Shown in pieces: positions 1-8,156 of a DNA stretch of 64,000 nucleotides (positions within the stretch are counted from its first letter, which is position 1; each line of letters opens with the position of its first letter). The notes below the pieces were generated by a model, which ran no database searches, had not been told where the DNA came from, and worked only from the letters and a program-made list of their open reading frames with translations. The stretch comes from an uncultured Elusimicrobiales bacterium (GTDB lineage: Bacteria; Elusimicrobiota; Elusimicrobia; Elusimicrobiales; Elusimicrobiaceae). The stretch is taken from contig CAKUKI010000005.1 in assembly GCA_934662565.1 (NCBI GenBank), positions 1 through 64,000 of the forward strand, read 5' to 3'. Made by a program: the position numbers and the translations under genes.

Positions 1-41
1 TTCACATATCCTCCCACATGCTTTAATATAAAGCCACTGTA

Positions 42-97
42 TCAAAAAAAAAAAACAAGTCAAGGCGGGTTTAGCGTTCACGCTAAACCCGCCTTGA
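42..97 (-). terminator. Terminator of the metal-efflux operon
   Basis: A perfect inverted repeat with 18-bp arms (60-77 and 80-97) and a 2-nt loop. On the minus strand it is followed within five bases by a run of twelve T (complement of the A run at 44-55). It lies just beyond the end of the P-type ATPase gene, so it should end the arsR-ATPase transcript. Confidence 0.85.
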
Positions 98-127
98 AAG
101 CGGAAAACAACTTTTCTATTTAGTAAA

Positions 128-2029
128 TTACTTCTCTTTAGGCTGATACCTAAGCGGACGAATGGCATTAAGTACCGCCACGACGGATACCCCCACATCC
201 GCAAATACGGCTTCCCATAATGTAGCCGCGCCGCCGGCCCCCAAGGCCAAAATAGCCGCTTTTACCGCCAACGCAAACACAATATTCTGCCGCACTACTT
301 TAAGCGTAAAGCGGGCCAAAGAAACCGCTTGCGCTATTTTTAGGGGTTCGTCGGTCATTAACACCACATCTGCCGCCTCTACGGCGGCGTCCGCCCCCAG
401 CGCGCCCATGGCAATGCCTACATCTGCCCGCGCCAAAACTGGGGCATCATTAATGCCATCCCCCACAAAAGCCACCGCGCCAGCCGTTTGTTGTTGGAGC
501 CGCTCCACCGCCGCCACCTTTTGAGCGGGCAGTAAATCCGCCTGAAACTCGTCCACCGGCAACGCCCGCGCCACCTGTGCGGCGGCAGAGGCGTTATCTC
601 CGGTCAGCATAACCACTTTTTCAACACCCTCTTTTTTAAGATTTTTAATAGCTTGGGCGGCATCCGCTTTTATTTTGTCCGAAATCGTCACGCTCCCCTT
701 ATATTTGCCGTCTTGCGCGCAAAAAACACTTCCTGTAGCTTGCGGCGGGATAGAAATGCCGCTTTCCCGCAAGAATGCCGCCTTTCCTACCAGCACCGTT
801 TTACCGTCCACCTCTGCCCGCACCCCTTTGCCGGCAAACTCGCGCACGTTTTTCACGCACGGCGCTTGCACAGGCTGCCCATACGCACGGCGCAACGCCG
901 CCGCTATCGGGTGGTTAGAGGCCGCCTCCGCCAACGCACAAAGCGCTAATAGTTCTTGCGGGGTGCCCTCCGCCGCGGACACCGCCGTCACCTCAAACAC
1001 GCCCTCGGTTAGCGTGCCGGTTTTATCTGCCGCCAAAATTTTTAAGCGCGCGAGGGCCTCTACATAATTTCCCCCTTTAATCAGTATGCCGTTTTTAGCC
1101 GCGCCGCCAATCCCACCGAAAAACCCCAGCGGAACGGACAACACTAACGCACACGGGCAAGACACCACCAAAAACACCAACGCACGGGAAACCCACGTCT
1201 TAAAAGTGGCGTCCGGCACACAAAGCGGCGGCACCACGGCCACCAACACCGCCCCCGCCACCACGAGCGGCGTATACCAACGCGCAAAGCGGGAAATAAA
1301 TTTTTCTGCCTTGGCCTTTTTCCCCGCCGCGTGCTCTACCAGTTCCAACACTTTAGCGGCGGCACTTTGCCCATACACCCGCAACACTTGCAAGGTTAGT
1401 TTGCCGTCTTTACACACAAACCCGCCCAAGGCCGTATCACCCGCCGCCAAACGCTTGGGGACGGACTCCCCCGTTAGCGCAGCGGTATCGGCAAAGGCCT
1501 CTCCGTCCGTAATGACGCCGTCCAGCGGCACGCGCTCCCCCGCGTAAACCGTTATCCGTTCCCCCACTTTTACCGTTTCCGGTGCCACTTTTTGCCACGC
1601 TCCCCCGCGCCACACGCGGGCAAAGGGCGGGCGCAACGCCAACAAGGCCCGAATAGAACGGCGGGAATTGCCGGCCGCGCGCTCTTGGAACGCTTCGCCA
1701 ATTTGATAAAAAAGCATTACGGCGGCGGCCTCCGGATATTCCCCCAAACAAAAAGCCCCCACGGTGGCTAGCGTCATTAAAAAGTTTTCGTCTAAAAAAT
1801 CCCCTTTAATAAGGCCGCGCACGGCATTAAACACCACCGTCCGCCCCGCAAGCCCCCATGCCACCCCACAAACCGCCAGCTGAACCCACGGCCACTTTCC
1901 TATAAAAAGTGCCGCTATAAAAAGAACAGACGCGGCCGCAAGCCAGCGGTAGGCGGCCCAAAAAGTGGTTTCTTCCCCATGGTGCGCGTGGCAAGCACAC
2001 CCCGTGCAAGCGCTGCAAGTATGTGTCAT
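128..2029 (-). CDS. zntA: Zn/Cd/Pb-type P1B heavy-metal efflux ATPase
   Basis: A 633-residue inner-membrane pump that would export divalent soft metals using ATP. All P-type ATPase marks are present: TGES (about 186-189, actuator), CPC (291-293, membrane metal site), DKTGT (335-339, phosphorylated Asp), SNHP (371-374) and GDGIND (about 523-528). A Lys in TM7 (about 590) and an Asp in TM8 (about 611, in FADVG) match the pair that marks the Zn2+/Cd2+/Pb2+ group such as E. coli ZntA. There is no full N-terminal HMA domain. Instead the first 17 residues hold four Cys and three His, which may act as a short metal-capture tail. The start codon overlaps the stop of the upstream arsR-type gene (ATGA), so the two are cotranscribed and should be induced by metal. 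The exact metal is inferred from these residues. Confidence 0.93.
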   Translation of the reverse strand: MTHTCSACTGCACHAHHGEETTFWAAYRWLAAASVLFIAALFIGKWPWVQLAVCGVAWGLAGRTVVFNAVRGLIKGDFLDENFLMTLATVGAFCLGEYPEAAAVMLFYQIGEAFQERAAGNSRRSIRALLALRPPFARVWRGGAWQKVAPETVKVGERITVYAGERVPLDGVITDGEAFADTAALTGESVPKRLAAGDTALGGFVCKDGKLTLQVLRVYGQSAAAKVLELVEHAAGKKAKAEKFISRFARWYTPLVVAGAVLVAVVPPLCVPDATFKTWVSRALVFLVVSCPCALVLSVPLGFFGGIGGAAKNGILIKGGNYVEALARLKILAADKTGTLTEGVFEVTAVSAAEGTPQELLALCALAEAASNHPIAAALRRAYGQPVQAPCVKNVREFAGKGVRAEVDGKTVLVGKAAFLRESGISIPPQATGSVFCAQDGKYKGSVTISDKIKADAAQAIKNLKKEGVEKVVMLTGDNASAAAQVARALPVDEFQADLLPAQKVAAVERLQQQTAGAVAFVGDGINDAPVLARADVGIAMGALGADAAVEAADVVLMTDEPLKIAQAVSLARFTLKVVRQNIVFALAVKAAILALGAGGAATLWEAVFADVGVSVVAVLNAIRPLRYQPKEK

Positions 2030-2400
2030 TTTTCCCTCACATGTTCTAAACCCAAAGCAAATACTTTTTTTACATGGTCATCCGCTAACGAATACACAAT
2101 GCTTTGCCCTTCCCTGCGGCTTTTTACCAACCGCCCTTGCTTTAATAAACGCAACTGGTGCGACACGGCCGATTGCGTCATGCCGAGGGCTTGCGCCAAG
2201 TGGCACACGCAAAAATCCGCCGTGCTTAACGCCCATAAAATTTTAATGCGGGACGAATCCGAAAATGCCTTAAATAAATCGGCCAGTTCGTAAAGTTCTT
2301 CTTCGTCCGGTGCGTGTTTTTTTAAGTTCTCGGCCGCTTGCAAGTGGCGGGCGGCTTGTTTTTCCCCCTCTGGGGGTGTTTGTAAAAAGTGTTTTTTCAT
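2026..2400 (-). CDS. SmtB/ArsR-family metal-sensing repressor
   Basis: A winged-helix repressor of 124 residues, counted from the ATG at 2400 rather than a TTG at 2412 that touches the operator. The helix-turn-helix lies at about 67-91. Two possible metal sites are visible: Cys-Val-Cys at about 64-66 in the alpha-3 helix (ArsR/CadC type), and Asp107, His109, His120 and Glu123 in the last helix. The latter have the same spacing as the alpha-5 Zn site of SmtB/CzrA (D-x-H, 11 residues, H-x-x-E). Metal binding should release the palindrome at 2411-2436 and allow expression of the overlapping efflux ATPase gene. The family is clear; which site senses metal cannot be told. Confidence 0.92.
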   Translation of the reverse strand: MKKHFLQTPPEGEKQAARHLQAAENLKKHAPDEEELYELADLFKAFSDSSRIKILWALSTADFCVCHLAQALGMTQSAVSHQLRLLKQGRLVKSRREGQSIVYSLADDHVKKVFALGLEHVREK

Positions 2401-2410
2401 TTTTCTATCC

Positions 2411-2436
2411 AATATATGAACATTTGTTCATATATT
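2411..2436 (-). promoter_or_regulatory. 12-2-12 operator of the SmtB-type repressor
   Basis: A perfect inverted repeat: AATATATGAACA, two bases, TGTTCATATATT. The core TGAACA...TGTTCA with 12-2-12 spacing is the classic SmtB/CzrA operator layout. It lies directly upstream of the repressor gene and beside an AT-rich -10-like region on the minus strand (TATAAT at 2442-2437; TTGAAA at 2462-2457), so bound repressor would block the promoter. Confidence 0.85.
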
Positions 2437-2475
2437 ATTATACATTTTTTTATATTTTTCAAGATATTTTTTTAC

Positions 2476-2503
2476 TTGCCTTGGGCGCGGTTTTTATTAT
2501 ACT
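2476..2503 (+). promoter_or_regulatory. Promoter of orphan pilin gene at 2539
   Basis: TTGCCT (2476-2481), 16 bp, TATACT (2498-2503), followed about 20 bp later by the ribosome binding site AAGGAG and the ATG at 2539. The pilin gene would have its own promoter, divergent from the metal operon. Confidence 0.45.
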
Positions 2504-2538
2504 ATACAGTGTAAGGATTTTGATTAAGGAGATTTACC

Positions 2539-2994
2539 ATGAACAACAAGCAGGGTTTTACCCTTATAGAATTATTAGTAGTAGTGTTAATTATCGGCAT
2601 TTTGTCTGCCGTGGCCTTGCCGCAGTACACCATTTCTGTTGAAAAGGCCCGCCTGACGGAAGGGTTTGTCACGGCTAAAGCCATGACGGATTCTATCCAG
2701 CGCTACAAACAAATGAACCCCGGCGAATGCCCCGGCGATAAAACCGGCATTGATGCCGATTTGCAAGGCGGAGAATGGAGCGCTGACGGAAAAACCTTTG
2801 AAACCAAAAACTTCAAATTTACTTTAAGCGGATGCACGGTTGTTGCGTGCCGCCGTGATAAAGGGCAGAATACTTGCATTGTAAGCTGGACCCAACACAT
2901 TCCGGATAACTCCAACACCACCCCCCGCACCAATATCACCAACGACGGTACCACCGACGGTAAAAAACTGGCCGATTTTGTGGGAGCCTTGTAA
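2539..2994 (+). CDS. Type IV pilin-like protein (orphan 1)
   Basis: A 151-residue prepilin. The leader MNNKQG precedes FTLIELLVV, so prepilin peptidase should cut after the Gly and methylate the Phe; Glu5 of the mature protein is present. One hydrophobic N-terminal helix is followed by a short polar globular part with four Cys that may form disulfides. RBS AAGGAG precedes the ATG by 8 bases. It stands alone between its own promoter and a terminator, far from the pilus machinery at 43-58 kb. Whether it is a major pilin, a minor pilin or a pseudopilin cannot be told. Confidence 0.9.
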   Translation: MNNKQGFTLIELLVVVLIIGILSAVALPQYTISVEKARLTEGFVTAKAMTDSIQRYKQMNPGECPGDKTGIDADLQGGEWSADGKTFETKNFKFTLSGCTVVACRRDKGQNTCIVSWTQHIPDNSNTTPRTNITNDGTTDGKKLADFVGAL

Positions 2995-3030
2995 AATAAA
3001 GTTGGTATAACAAAATTAAAAAGTAATAAT

Positions 3031-3066
3031 AAAAAACCCCGTGTTTTATAAAACGCGGGGTTTTTT
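3031..3066. terminator. Bidirectional terminator
   Basis: A stem formed by CCCCGTGTTT and AAACGCGGGG, flanked by AAAAAA on the left and TTTTTT on the right. It can end both the pilin transcript (+) and the epimerase transcript (-), whose stop codon lies at 3065. Confidence 0.85.
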
Positions 3067-4039
3067 ATGGTTGATTCATTTTTAATTGGGCCCACATTTC
3101 CGCCAATCCGTCCGGCAAAGACACTTTTGGCTCAAACCCTAATGCCCGTATTTTGGAAATATCCGCCGCAGATAATTTTACATCCCCCGTGCGTTTAGGG
3201 CGGAACACCCGCGGAAGTTTCCGCCCGCAAATGCGGTCCAGCAAATCGGCCAATTCTAATAAGGAATATGTCCTACCGCCGCCCACGTTATAACTTTCCC
3301 CCGCGCGGGCGCAAAACGCCGCCAATAAATTAGCCTGTACAATGTCTTGCACATGCACAAAATCTCTGCTTTGGCGGCCGTTCCAATCTATCCCCAAGGG
3401 TTTGCCTTGCGCGGCCCATTCCAAAAATTTAGCAATCACAGCCGCATACGGGGAATGGGCATTCTGCCCCGCTCCAAAAACATTAAAATAAATCAAAGTG
3501 ACTGTTTCCAACCCGTACAGGCGGGTATATTGGCGGCATAAATCTTCCCCCATTTGTTTAGAAAGCGCATACGGGGACTCAAAACTCCGCGCGGCAGATT
3601 CTTTATAGGGCAAATCCGGCCCGTTGCCATACACCGCACTGGAACCGGCGAATATCACCCGTTTCACCCCCGCACGACGGGCGGCCTCCAACACGTTTAA
3701 CGTGCCTTGCACATTAATTTGAAAAGTTTCCAACGGTTTCTGTACGGAAAGCGGCACGGAAACCAACGCAGCGTGGTGCAGCACATAGTCCGCTCCGGCA
3801 AAGGCCGGCGCCAACGCGGCAAAATGGCGGATATCCGCCCGCACGCACTCCACTTGTCCGGCTATCGGGTGCAAATTTTCCGCACTGCCGGAAGAAAAAT
3901 CATCCACAATGCGCACGCGCTGCCCGCGGGCCACTAACGCTTTTGCCAAGTGGGACCCGATAAACCCCGCCCCGCCCGTAATAACCCAACAGCGGGGCGG
4001 TGTAAAAGGAAATGAGGTTTCTTCGTGCAAGATTGCCAT
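3065..4039 (-). CDS. NAD-dependent sugar-nucleotide epimerase (extended SDR)
   Basis: A 324-residue soluble enzyme of the extended short-chain dehydrogenase family, close to UDP-glucose or UDP-GlcNAc 4-epimerases. The NAD-binding motif GGAGFIG sits at about 22-28, SSAVYG at 133-138 and the catalytic Tyr157-x-x-x-Lys161. The later segments YFNVFG and QSRDFVHVQDIVQANL are typical of the WbpP/GalE branch. It should act on nucleotide sugars for surface polysaccharide or glycoprotein glycans. It is monocistronic here. The exact substrate cannot be read from the sequence. Confidence 0.88.
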   Translation of the reverse strand: MAILHEETSFPFTPPRCWVITGGAGFIGSHLAKALVARGQRVRIVDDFSSGSAENLHPIAGQVECVRADIRHFAALAPAFAGADYVLHHAALVSVPLSVQKPLETFQINVQGTLNVLEAARRAGVKRVIFAGSSAVYGNGPDLPYKESAARSFESPYALSKQMGEDLCRQYTRLYGLETVTLIYFNVFGAGQNAHSPYAAVIAKFLEWAAQGKPLGIDWNGRQSRDFVHVQDIVQANLLAAFCARAGESYNVGGGRTYSLLELADLLDRICGRKLPRVFRPKRTGDVKLSAADISKIRALGFEPKVSLPDGLAEMWAQLKMNQP

Positions 4040-4123
4040 ATTGTTATTGTATAAAATTTACTTCCTTCGTACGCTTAAAAAGGTATTTTTTATTTTGCCT
4101 GTAAAAACACTTATTTTGTAAAA

Positions 4124-4129
4124 TATAAT
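4124..4129 (+). promoter_or_regulatory. -10 element upstream of lrgAB
   Basis: TATAAT in an AT-rich stretch; no good -35 box is visible. It would start transcription near 4136, before the hairpin at 4155-4177. Confidence 0.35.
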
Positions 4130-4154
4130 AAAGTAAACAGGTTGAACCGCACAG

Positions 4155-4177
4155 AACCCCGCTTTTTGGGGTTTTTT
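4155..4177 (+). terminator. Possible attenuator before lrgA
   Basis: AACCCC, a 7-nt loop, GGGGTT and a T run make a small intrinsic terminator. No plus-strand gene lies upstream, so the hairpin falls between the likely promoter and the lrgA start. That placement fits transcription attenuation. The stem is only 6 bp. Confidence 0.45.
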
Positions 4178-4192
4178 GTTGCAAAAAACACC

Positions 4193-4594
4193 ATGAAACC
4201 CAAAATTACCTATTTTTTACGCTTGCTTTTAGGCGGCGCATTCTTAGTGCTTGTTTTTGCTTTATCTGTATGGATAGTCCGCGTGAGCGGCATTCACTTC
4301 CCCGCCCCGTTGTTAGGCGTTATTTTGCTTTGCTTGCTACTTAAATTGCCTTTTTTCCCACAGGTTTTAGTGCAGGATATTTGCGAATTACTGCTAAATC
4401 ACATGACGCTTTTATTTATACCGCTTACGGTGGGTATTATGACGTATGCGGGCACCATTTACCACAATTTAACCCCTATTTTAGCGGCTATATTTGTGGG
4501 AACATTTGTGAGTATGATTTTAACCGCCCTACTAATTGAAAACACCATTAAACTGATTAAGTGGCGGCACCTTAAAAAGGGGCGACGCAACTGA
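4193..4594 (+). CDS. lrgA: LrgA/CidA-family membrane protein
   Basis: About 133 residues with four predicted membrane helices, from the ATG at 4193 (an upstream in-frame TTG at 4142 would place the attenuator-like hairpin inside the gene). The core RVSGIHFPAPLLGVILL and the following LLFIPLTVGIM are typical of the LrgA/CidA (PF03788) family. These proteins, with LrgB, have been linked to murein hydrolase control and more recently to pyruvate or small-acid transport. One base separates its stop from lrgB, so the pair is translated together. No convincing Shine-Dalgarno sequence is visible. Confidence 0.85.
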   Translation: MKPKITYFLRLLLGGAFLVLVFALSVWIVRVSGIHFPAPLLGVILLCLLLKLPFFPQVLVQDICELLLNHMTLLFIPLTVGIMTYAGTIYHNLTPILAAIFVGTFVSMILTALLIENTIKLIKWRHLKKGRRN

Positions 4595-4595
4595 T

Positions 4596-5279
4596 ATGTG
4601 GGGTTTACTGGCCACTTTGCTAACATATATTTTCTGCCGCAAAACGGCGCGCGTACCGGTTTGGGGTAAAATCCCCGTTTTGCTTTCCGCCTCCGCTTTA
4701 CTAATTGGTGGGCTATTATTGTTGCGCGTTTCTTACGAAGATTACAACACTTCCGCCCAGCTGATAACTTGGGCGCTCGGTCCGGCAACGCTGGCTTTTG
4801 CGTGGCCGCTGAGCCAAAATTTGGGCGTATTGAAACGCAATAAACGCGCAGTATTCGGCGGGTTATTATTTTCGTGCGTGTGCACGGTAGTACTTACTTA
4901 TGTATTGGGCAGATGCTTTCACGCACAGGAGCCGGTGATATTTTCCATGTTGCCCAAATCCGTGACGACGCCCGCCGCGGTGGAAATTTCCAAAGAATTG
5001 GGCGGCATACCGGAGCTCACCGCCTGTTTAGTGTGCTTAACCGGCCTGCTAGGCGGACTAACGGCGCACGGTATTTTTAAGTTTTTGCACATTCACAGCC
5101 ATGCGGCTATCGGTATTTCTATTGGGGCAACCAGCCATGTATTGGGCACCAGCAAATGTGCGGAAAAACACCGCAATAACCAAACGGTTTTAAGCACGCT
5201 GGCCCTTATTATAATGGCCTTGTTGACCGCCCTTATCAGCCCGCATCTGATAGCGTTGCTGAAAATCTTATTGGATTAA
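4596..5279 (+). CDS. lrgB: LrgB/CidB-family membrane protein
   Basis: A 227-residue polytopic inner-membrane protein of the LrgB family (PF04172). Diagnostic stretches include LPKSVTTPAAVEIS (in the usual KSVTTPIA position), ELTACLVCLTGLLGG and AIGISIGATSHVLGTSKC, the last matching the conserved G-x-x-(S/A)HxxGT motif. It forms a unit with lrgA one base upstream. In B. subtilis and streptococci such pairs respond to pyruvate or acetate overflow; given the acetate kinase gene in this genome, a role in fermentation-product transport is possible but not shown. Confidence 0.9.
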   Translation: MWGLLATLLTYIFCRKTARVPVWGKIPVLLSASALLIGGLLLLRVSYEDYNTSAQLITWALGPATLAFAWPLSQNLGVLKRNKRAVFGGLLFSCVCTVVLTYVLGRCFHAQEPVIFSMLPKSVTTPAAVEISKELGGIPELTACLVCLTGLLGGLTAHGIFKFLHIHSHAAIGISIGATSHVLGTSKCAEKHRNNQTVLSTLALIIMALLTALISPHLIALLKILLD

Positions 5280-5318
5280 AATTCCCCTAAGGCCGTTCTC
5301 CCTACGCTTAAAAAGCCA

Positions 5319-5350
5319 TAAAAAAGCCTGCGTTGCAAGCAGGCTTTTAT
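5319..5350 (+). terminator. Terminator of lrgAB
   Basis: AAGCCTGC, 7-nt loop, GCAGGCTT, then T residues; preceded by an A run, so it can also serve the convergent minus-strand gene ending at 5374. Confidence 0.75.
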
Positions 5351-5373
5351 TCAATGTGTTTGAGCGGTTTTCT

Positions 5374-6039
5374 TTAACGGTGTTTACGCGCCGAATTAGC
5401 CTTTTCATTAATTTTACTGTTTTTGCCGTTTACCGCGTCCATAATCCCTTTAATGTTAGACATAGCTTTTTCTTCCGTAGCCTTATAGTTTTTGGCTTCC
5501 GCCAGCTTAGAGGCCGCGGCTGAATTAGTTGCCGCGAGGTCGCGTTCTTTTTGTTGTTGGGCCGTCATTCCCCCCATACCGTTGGCACCCCCACCCAATT
5601 TGGCGGCTTTTAGGCCTGTGTTGGCGGCTGAGGCGGGTTGTTTAACGGGTTTTTCCTCTTTGGCAGCCGCTTTGCTTGGGCGTGGGGCCAAGCCAAATGC
5701 CTCCGCCCGCCCGCTGGCGGCATCTAACCCCGGCCGGACCGGACCGGTAGATGGGGTAAAACGCTGGGAGCTTAATCCGGCTGGGGTAGTGGGGTGGGTT
5801 TCCCCCATGGCCGGCGTAAAACGGTTGCCGCTGTTGCCCGTGGGTGTAGTAGGGCGGATGTTGCCGGTGGCGGCCGTTGACGGACGGGCCGCACCCGTAG
5901 TTGCCGTACTCGGGCGGACATTCCCTTCCGGTGCCGTACTGAAAGTAGGACGGGCCATTTCACCCACCGTAAACGCCGCCGAGGGCGCAGCCAGCATGGC
6001 TAAAATTAAAGAACTAAAAAAGCAAGTGGTTAAACGCAT
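5374..6039 (-). CDS. Secreted Pro/Thr-rich repeat protein of unknown function
   Basis: 221 residues. A signal peptide (MRLTTCFFSSLILAMLAAPSAAF, probable cut after SAA) is followed by at least six imperfect copies of a unit around TG-x-x-RP-T-T (for example TGAARPSTAATGNIRPTT) up to about residue 105. A Lys/Ala/Gln-rich second half ends in a basic tail (NSARKHR). RBS TAGGAG precedes the ATG. The low-complexity repeat looks like an unstructured wall- or envelope-spanning segment. I recognise no domain and propose no function. It converges with lrgAB. Confidence 0.7.
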   Translation of the reverse strand: MRLTTCFFSSLILAMLAAPSAAFTVGEMARPTFSTAPEGNVRPSTATTGAARPSTAATGNIRPTTPTGNSGNRFTPAMGETHPTTPAGLSSQRFTPSTGPVRPGLDAASGRAEAFGLAPRPSKAAAKEEKPVKQPASAANTGLKAAKLGGGANGMGGMTAQQQKERDLAATNSAAASKLAEAKNYKATEEKAMSNIKGIMDAVNGKNSKINEKANSARKHR

Positions 6040-6126
6040 AAAATCTCCTAAAAATATACTCTTTTATAGTATATACTTATGGGCGGGAGTGTCAAGAGCG
6101 CGCTTTTTTGCTACACTGTATTTAAT

Positions 6127-7353
6127 ATGAACGATTTACCCATTTATGACGTGCTGATTATCGGCGCCGGAGCCAGCGGCCTGTTGTGTGCGCTAGAATG
6201 TGCGCGCGCCCGCAAAAGTGTACTCATGTTGGAAAAAGACCCTTTGCCCGGCCGCAAAATTTTAGCCAGCGGAAACGGACGCTGCAACTTAACCAATGCC
6301 CATGTTTCGCCCGCGTTTTACCATGCGCCGCAAGAACTGATAGAAAAAACCTTAAACCGTTTTTCCTTTGCCGATTGTAAAAAATATTTTGAAGATTTAG
6401 GCGTTTTGCTCGTTCAAGAAGATAACGGACGGTTTTTCCCTGCCACGGGTAAAGCCACGGCCGTTTTGGAACCCTTAAAATTAGCCGCCTTGGAAAACGG
6501 CGCCGAACTGAAAACCGCACAAGAAGTTATTAAAATAAAACGCGGTAAAACATTTACCGTACACACCAAACAGGGTGGCAATTTTCAGGCCCGCAAACTG
6601 GTGCTGGCTTGCGGCTCGTGCGCGTTCCCGCAGCTTACCGGCACGCAAAGCGGTTATGCGTTAGCAAAAAGTTTGGGGCATAGTATAGTGGCCCCCGCGC
6701 CCGCTTTATGCGCGCTGACTATCAAAGAAAAAGCCATCGCCCGCTTGCAAGGCTTGCGCGCCCAAGCCGAACTAACCGCCCGCGCCGGACAAGAAGTGTT
6801 GGCCCAAAGCCAAGGGGAAGTGCTTTTTACCAATTACGGCCTCAGCGGTCCGGCCGCCATTAACATCAGCTCCGCCATTACCCGCCGTTTACCTCAAGGG
6901 AATGTAAACCTGACGCTTAATTTATTCCCCGCGCACGCGGACTTTGCGGCATTTATGCTAGCACGCAAGGAAAAATTCGGCCACCGCAAAGCTAAAGATT
7001 TTTTTGCGGGGCTACTGCACGAAAATATCGCCAATTTACTAATAGATTTTGCCGGCATTAAAAAGAATATTCCCGTAAAAGAATGGACCCCAAACACATG
7101 GAATAATGTGCTGAAAACGCTGACGGGGTGGGCATTTACCGTATGCGCGGCGCGCCCATGGACGGAAGCCATGGCCGCAACCGGTGGTGTAAACTGCCGC
7201 GAAATAAACTATAATACATTTGAGTCCCTTAAATGCGCGGGTTTATTTATTACCGGCGAACTGCTGGATGTGGACGGCAGAAGCGGAGGATTTAATTTAC
7301 ATTTTGCATGGAGCAGCGGTTTTACGGCGGCTCAAAAACTGGTGGAGGATTAA
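6127..7353 (+). CDS. HI0933/YhiN-family FAD-dependent oxidoreductase
   Basis: 408 residues from the ATG at 6127; an upstream in-frame start at 6079 lacks the Rossmann context. The FAD-binding motif VLIIGAGASG is at about 9-18, and the family signature GRKILASGNGRCNLTN at about 42-57. TGGVNCREI and GELLDVDGRSGGFNLHFAWSSG near the C-terminus close the FAD site and are diagnostic for this family (PF03486, also called BaiN-like). The substrate of the family is mostly unknown. The RBS of the next gene lies inside its last codons, so the two are likely cotranscribed. Confidence 0.92.
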   Translation: MNDLPIYDVLIIGAGASGLLCALECARARKSVLMLEKDPLPGRKILASGNGRCNLTNAHVSPAFYHAPQELIEKTLNRFSFADCKKYFEDLGVLLVQEDNGRFFPATGKATAVLEPLKLAALENGAELKTAQEVIKIKRGKTFTVHTKQGGNFQARKLVLACGSCAFPQLTGTQSGYALAKSLGHSIVAPAPALCALTIKEKAIARLQGLRAQAELTARAGQEVLAQSQGEVLFTNYGLSGPAAINISSAITRRLPQGNVNLTLNLFPAHADFAAFMLARKEKFGHRKAKDFFAGLLHENIANLLIDFAGIKKNIPVKEWTPNTWNNVLKTLTGWAFTVCAARPWTEAMAATGGVNCREINYNTFESLKCAGLFITGELLDVDGRSGGFNLHFAWSSGFTAAQKLVED

Positions 7354-7354
7354 T

Positions 7355-8026
7355 ATGGTTGATATTGTAAGAAAAACAAGCAGCATTAATGACCCTTTGC
7401 ACGTTGGGTTTATCCGTACCTATTCTATTGACGGTAAAGAAGTTTACCGTGAAACCTTGGATAAAAATTTGGATATTCAAAAACACGAAGGCACTATGCC
7501 GGACGGCACCGTAAAAGAATTTTTTGAAAACGGCAAACTCTATTTTGAATGCGGTTTCAAAAACGGGGAACGGGACGGCAAATGCAAAATTTATTACGAA
7601 AACGGCAAAGTGAATATTGAAAAATACTACGAAAAAGGTATGCTGCAAGGCAAAGCGCGCGTTTTTAACCCGACGGGCAAATTGTATAAAGAATTTTCTT
7701 ACGTCAATGACGTGCAAGACGGCAAGCAAATTAAATATTACCCCACCGGTAAAATTTTGGAAGTGGCCGAATATCAAAAAGGCTACCTAAACGGCGTGAG
7801 CAAAATTTATACGCAAGACGGAGATTTGCGCTCCGAATGTTCCTACAAGAACGATAAAATTATCGGCGATAAAATTGTGTATCACCCCAACGGCACGATT
7901 GCGTTAATTTCCCCCCACAAAGACGGCAAACCGCACGGCGTGACCAAAAAATTCAGCGAAACCGGCGATCTGATTGAAGAATGGTTCTTTGAAGACGGCG
8001 TACTGACGCTCAAAAAAGTATATTAA
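7355..8026 (+). CDS. YwqK/MORN-like repeat protein
   Basis: 223 residues from the ATG at 7355, chosen because GGAGG sits 7 bases upstream inside the end of the flavoprotein gene. The body is a ladder of about seven 23-residue units of the type G-x-x-K-x-(F/Y)-x-NGK-x-x-x-E-x-x-(Y/F)-K-N-G-x-x-x-G, as in the MORN-like PF07661 repeats of YwqK proteins. No signal peptide is seen, so it should be cytoplasmic. Databases often label this family as antitoxin on weak grounds; there is no toxin gene beside it here. The function is unknown and probably involves protein-protein binding. Confidence 0.75.
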   Translation: MVDIVRKTSSINDPLHVGFIRTYSIDGKEVYRETLDKNLDIQKHEGTMPDGTVKEFFENGKLYFECGFKNGERDGKCKIYYENGKVNIEKYYEKGMLQGKARVFNPTGKLYKEFSYVNDVQDGKQIKYYPTGKILEVAEYQKGYLNGVSKIYTQDGDLRSECSYKNDKIIGDKIVYHPNGTIALISPHKDGKPHGVTKKFSETGDLIEEWFFEDGVLTLKKVY

Positions 8027-8040
8027 TCTTCCGTCCGTTT

Positions 8041-8076
8041 TTCAGGCGGCCCCGTAAAAGGGCCGCCTTTTTTGTG
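8041..8076 (+). terminator. Terminator of yhiN-ywqK unit
   Basis: AGGCGGCCC, short loop, GGGCCGCCT, followed by TTTTTT. Confidence 0.85.
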
Positions 8077-8156
8077 CATAGGTAAACAGAAAAGCCCCCA
8101 CTGCCGGCACTGGGTATGCTTGCCCAACACCAAAATAGCGGCGCGGAGTGACGACC

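Noticed and set aside
7355..8026. Toxin-antitoxin function for the YwqK-like gene
   Set aside because: The family label exists in databases, but no toxin-like small gene is adjacent; the repeat ladder alone does not support it.
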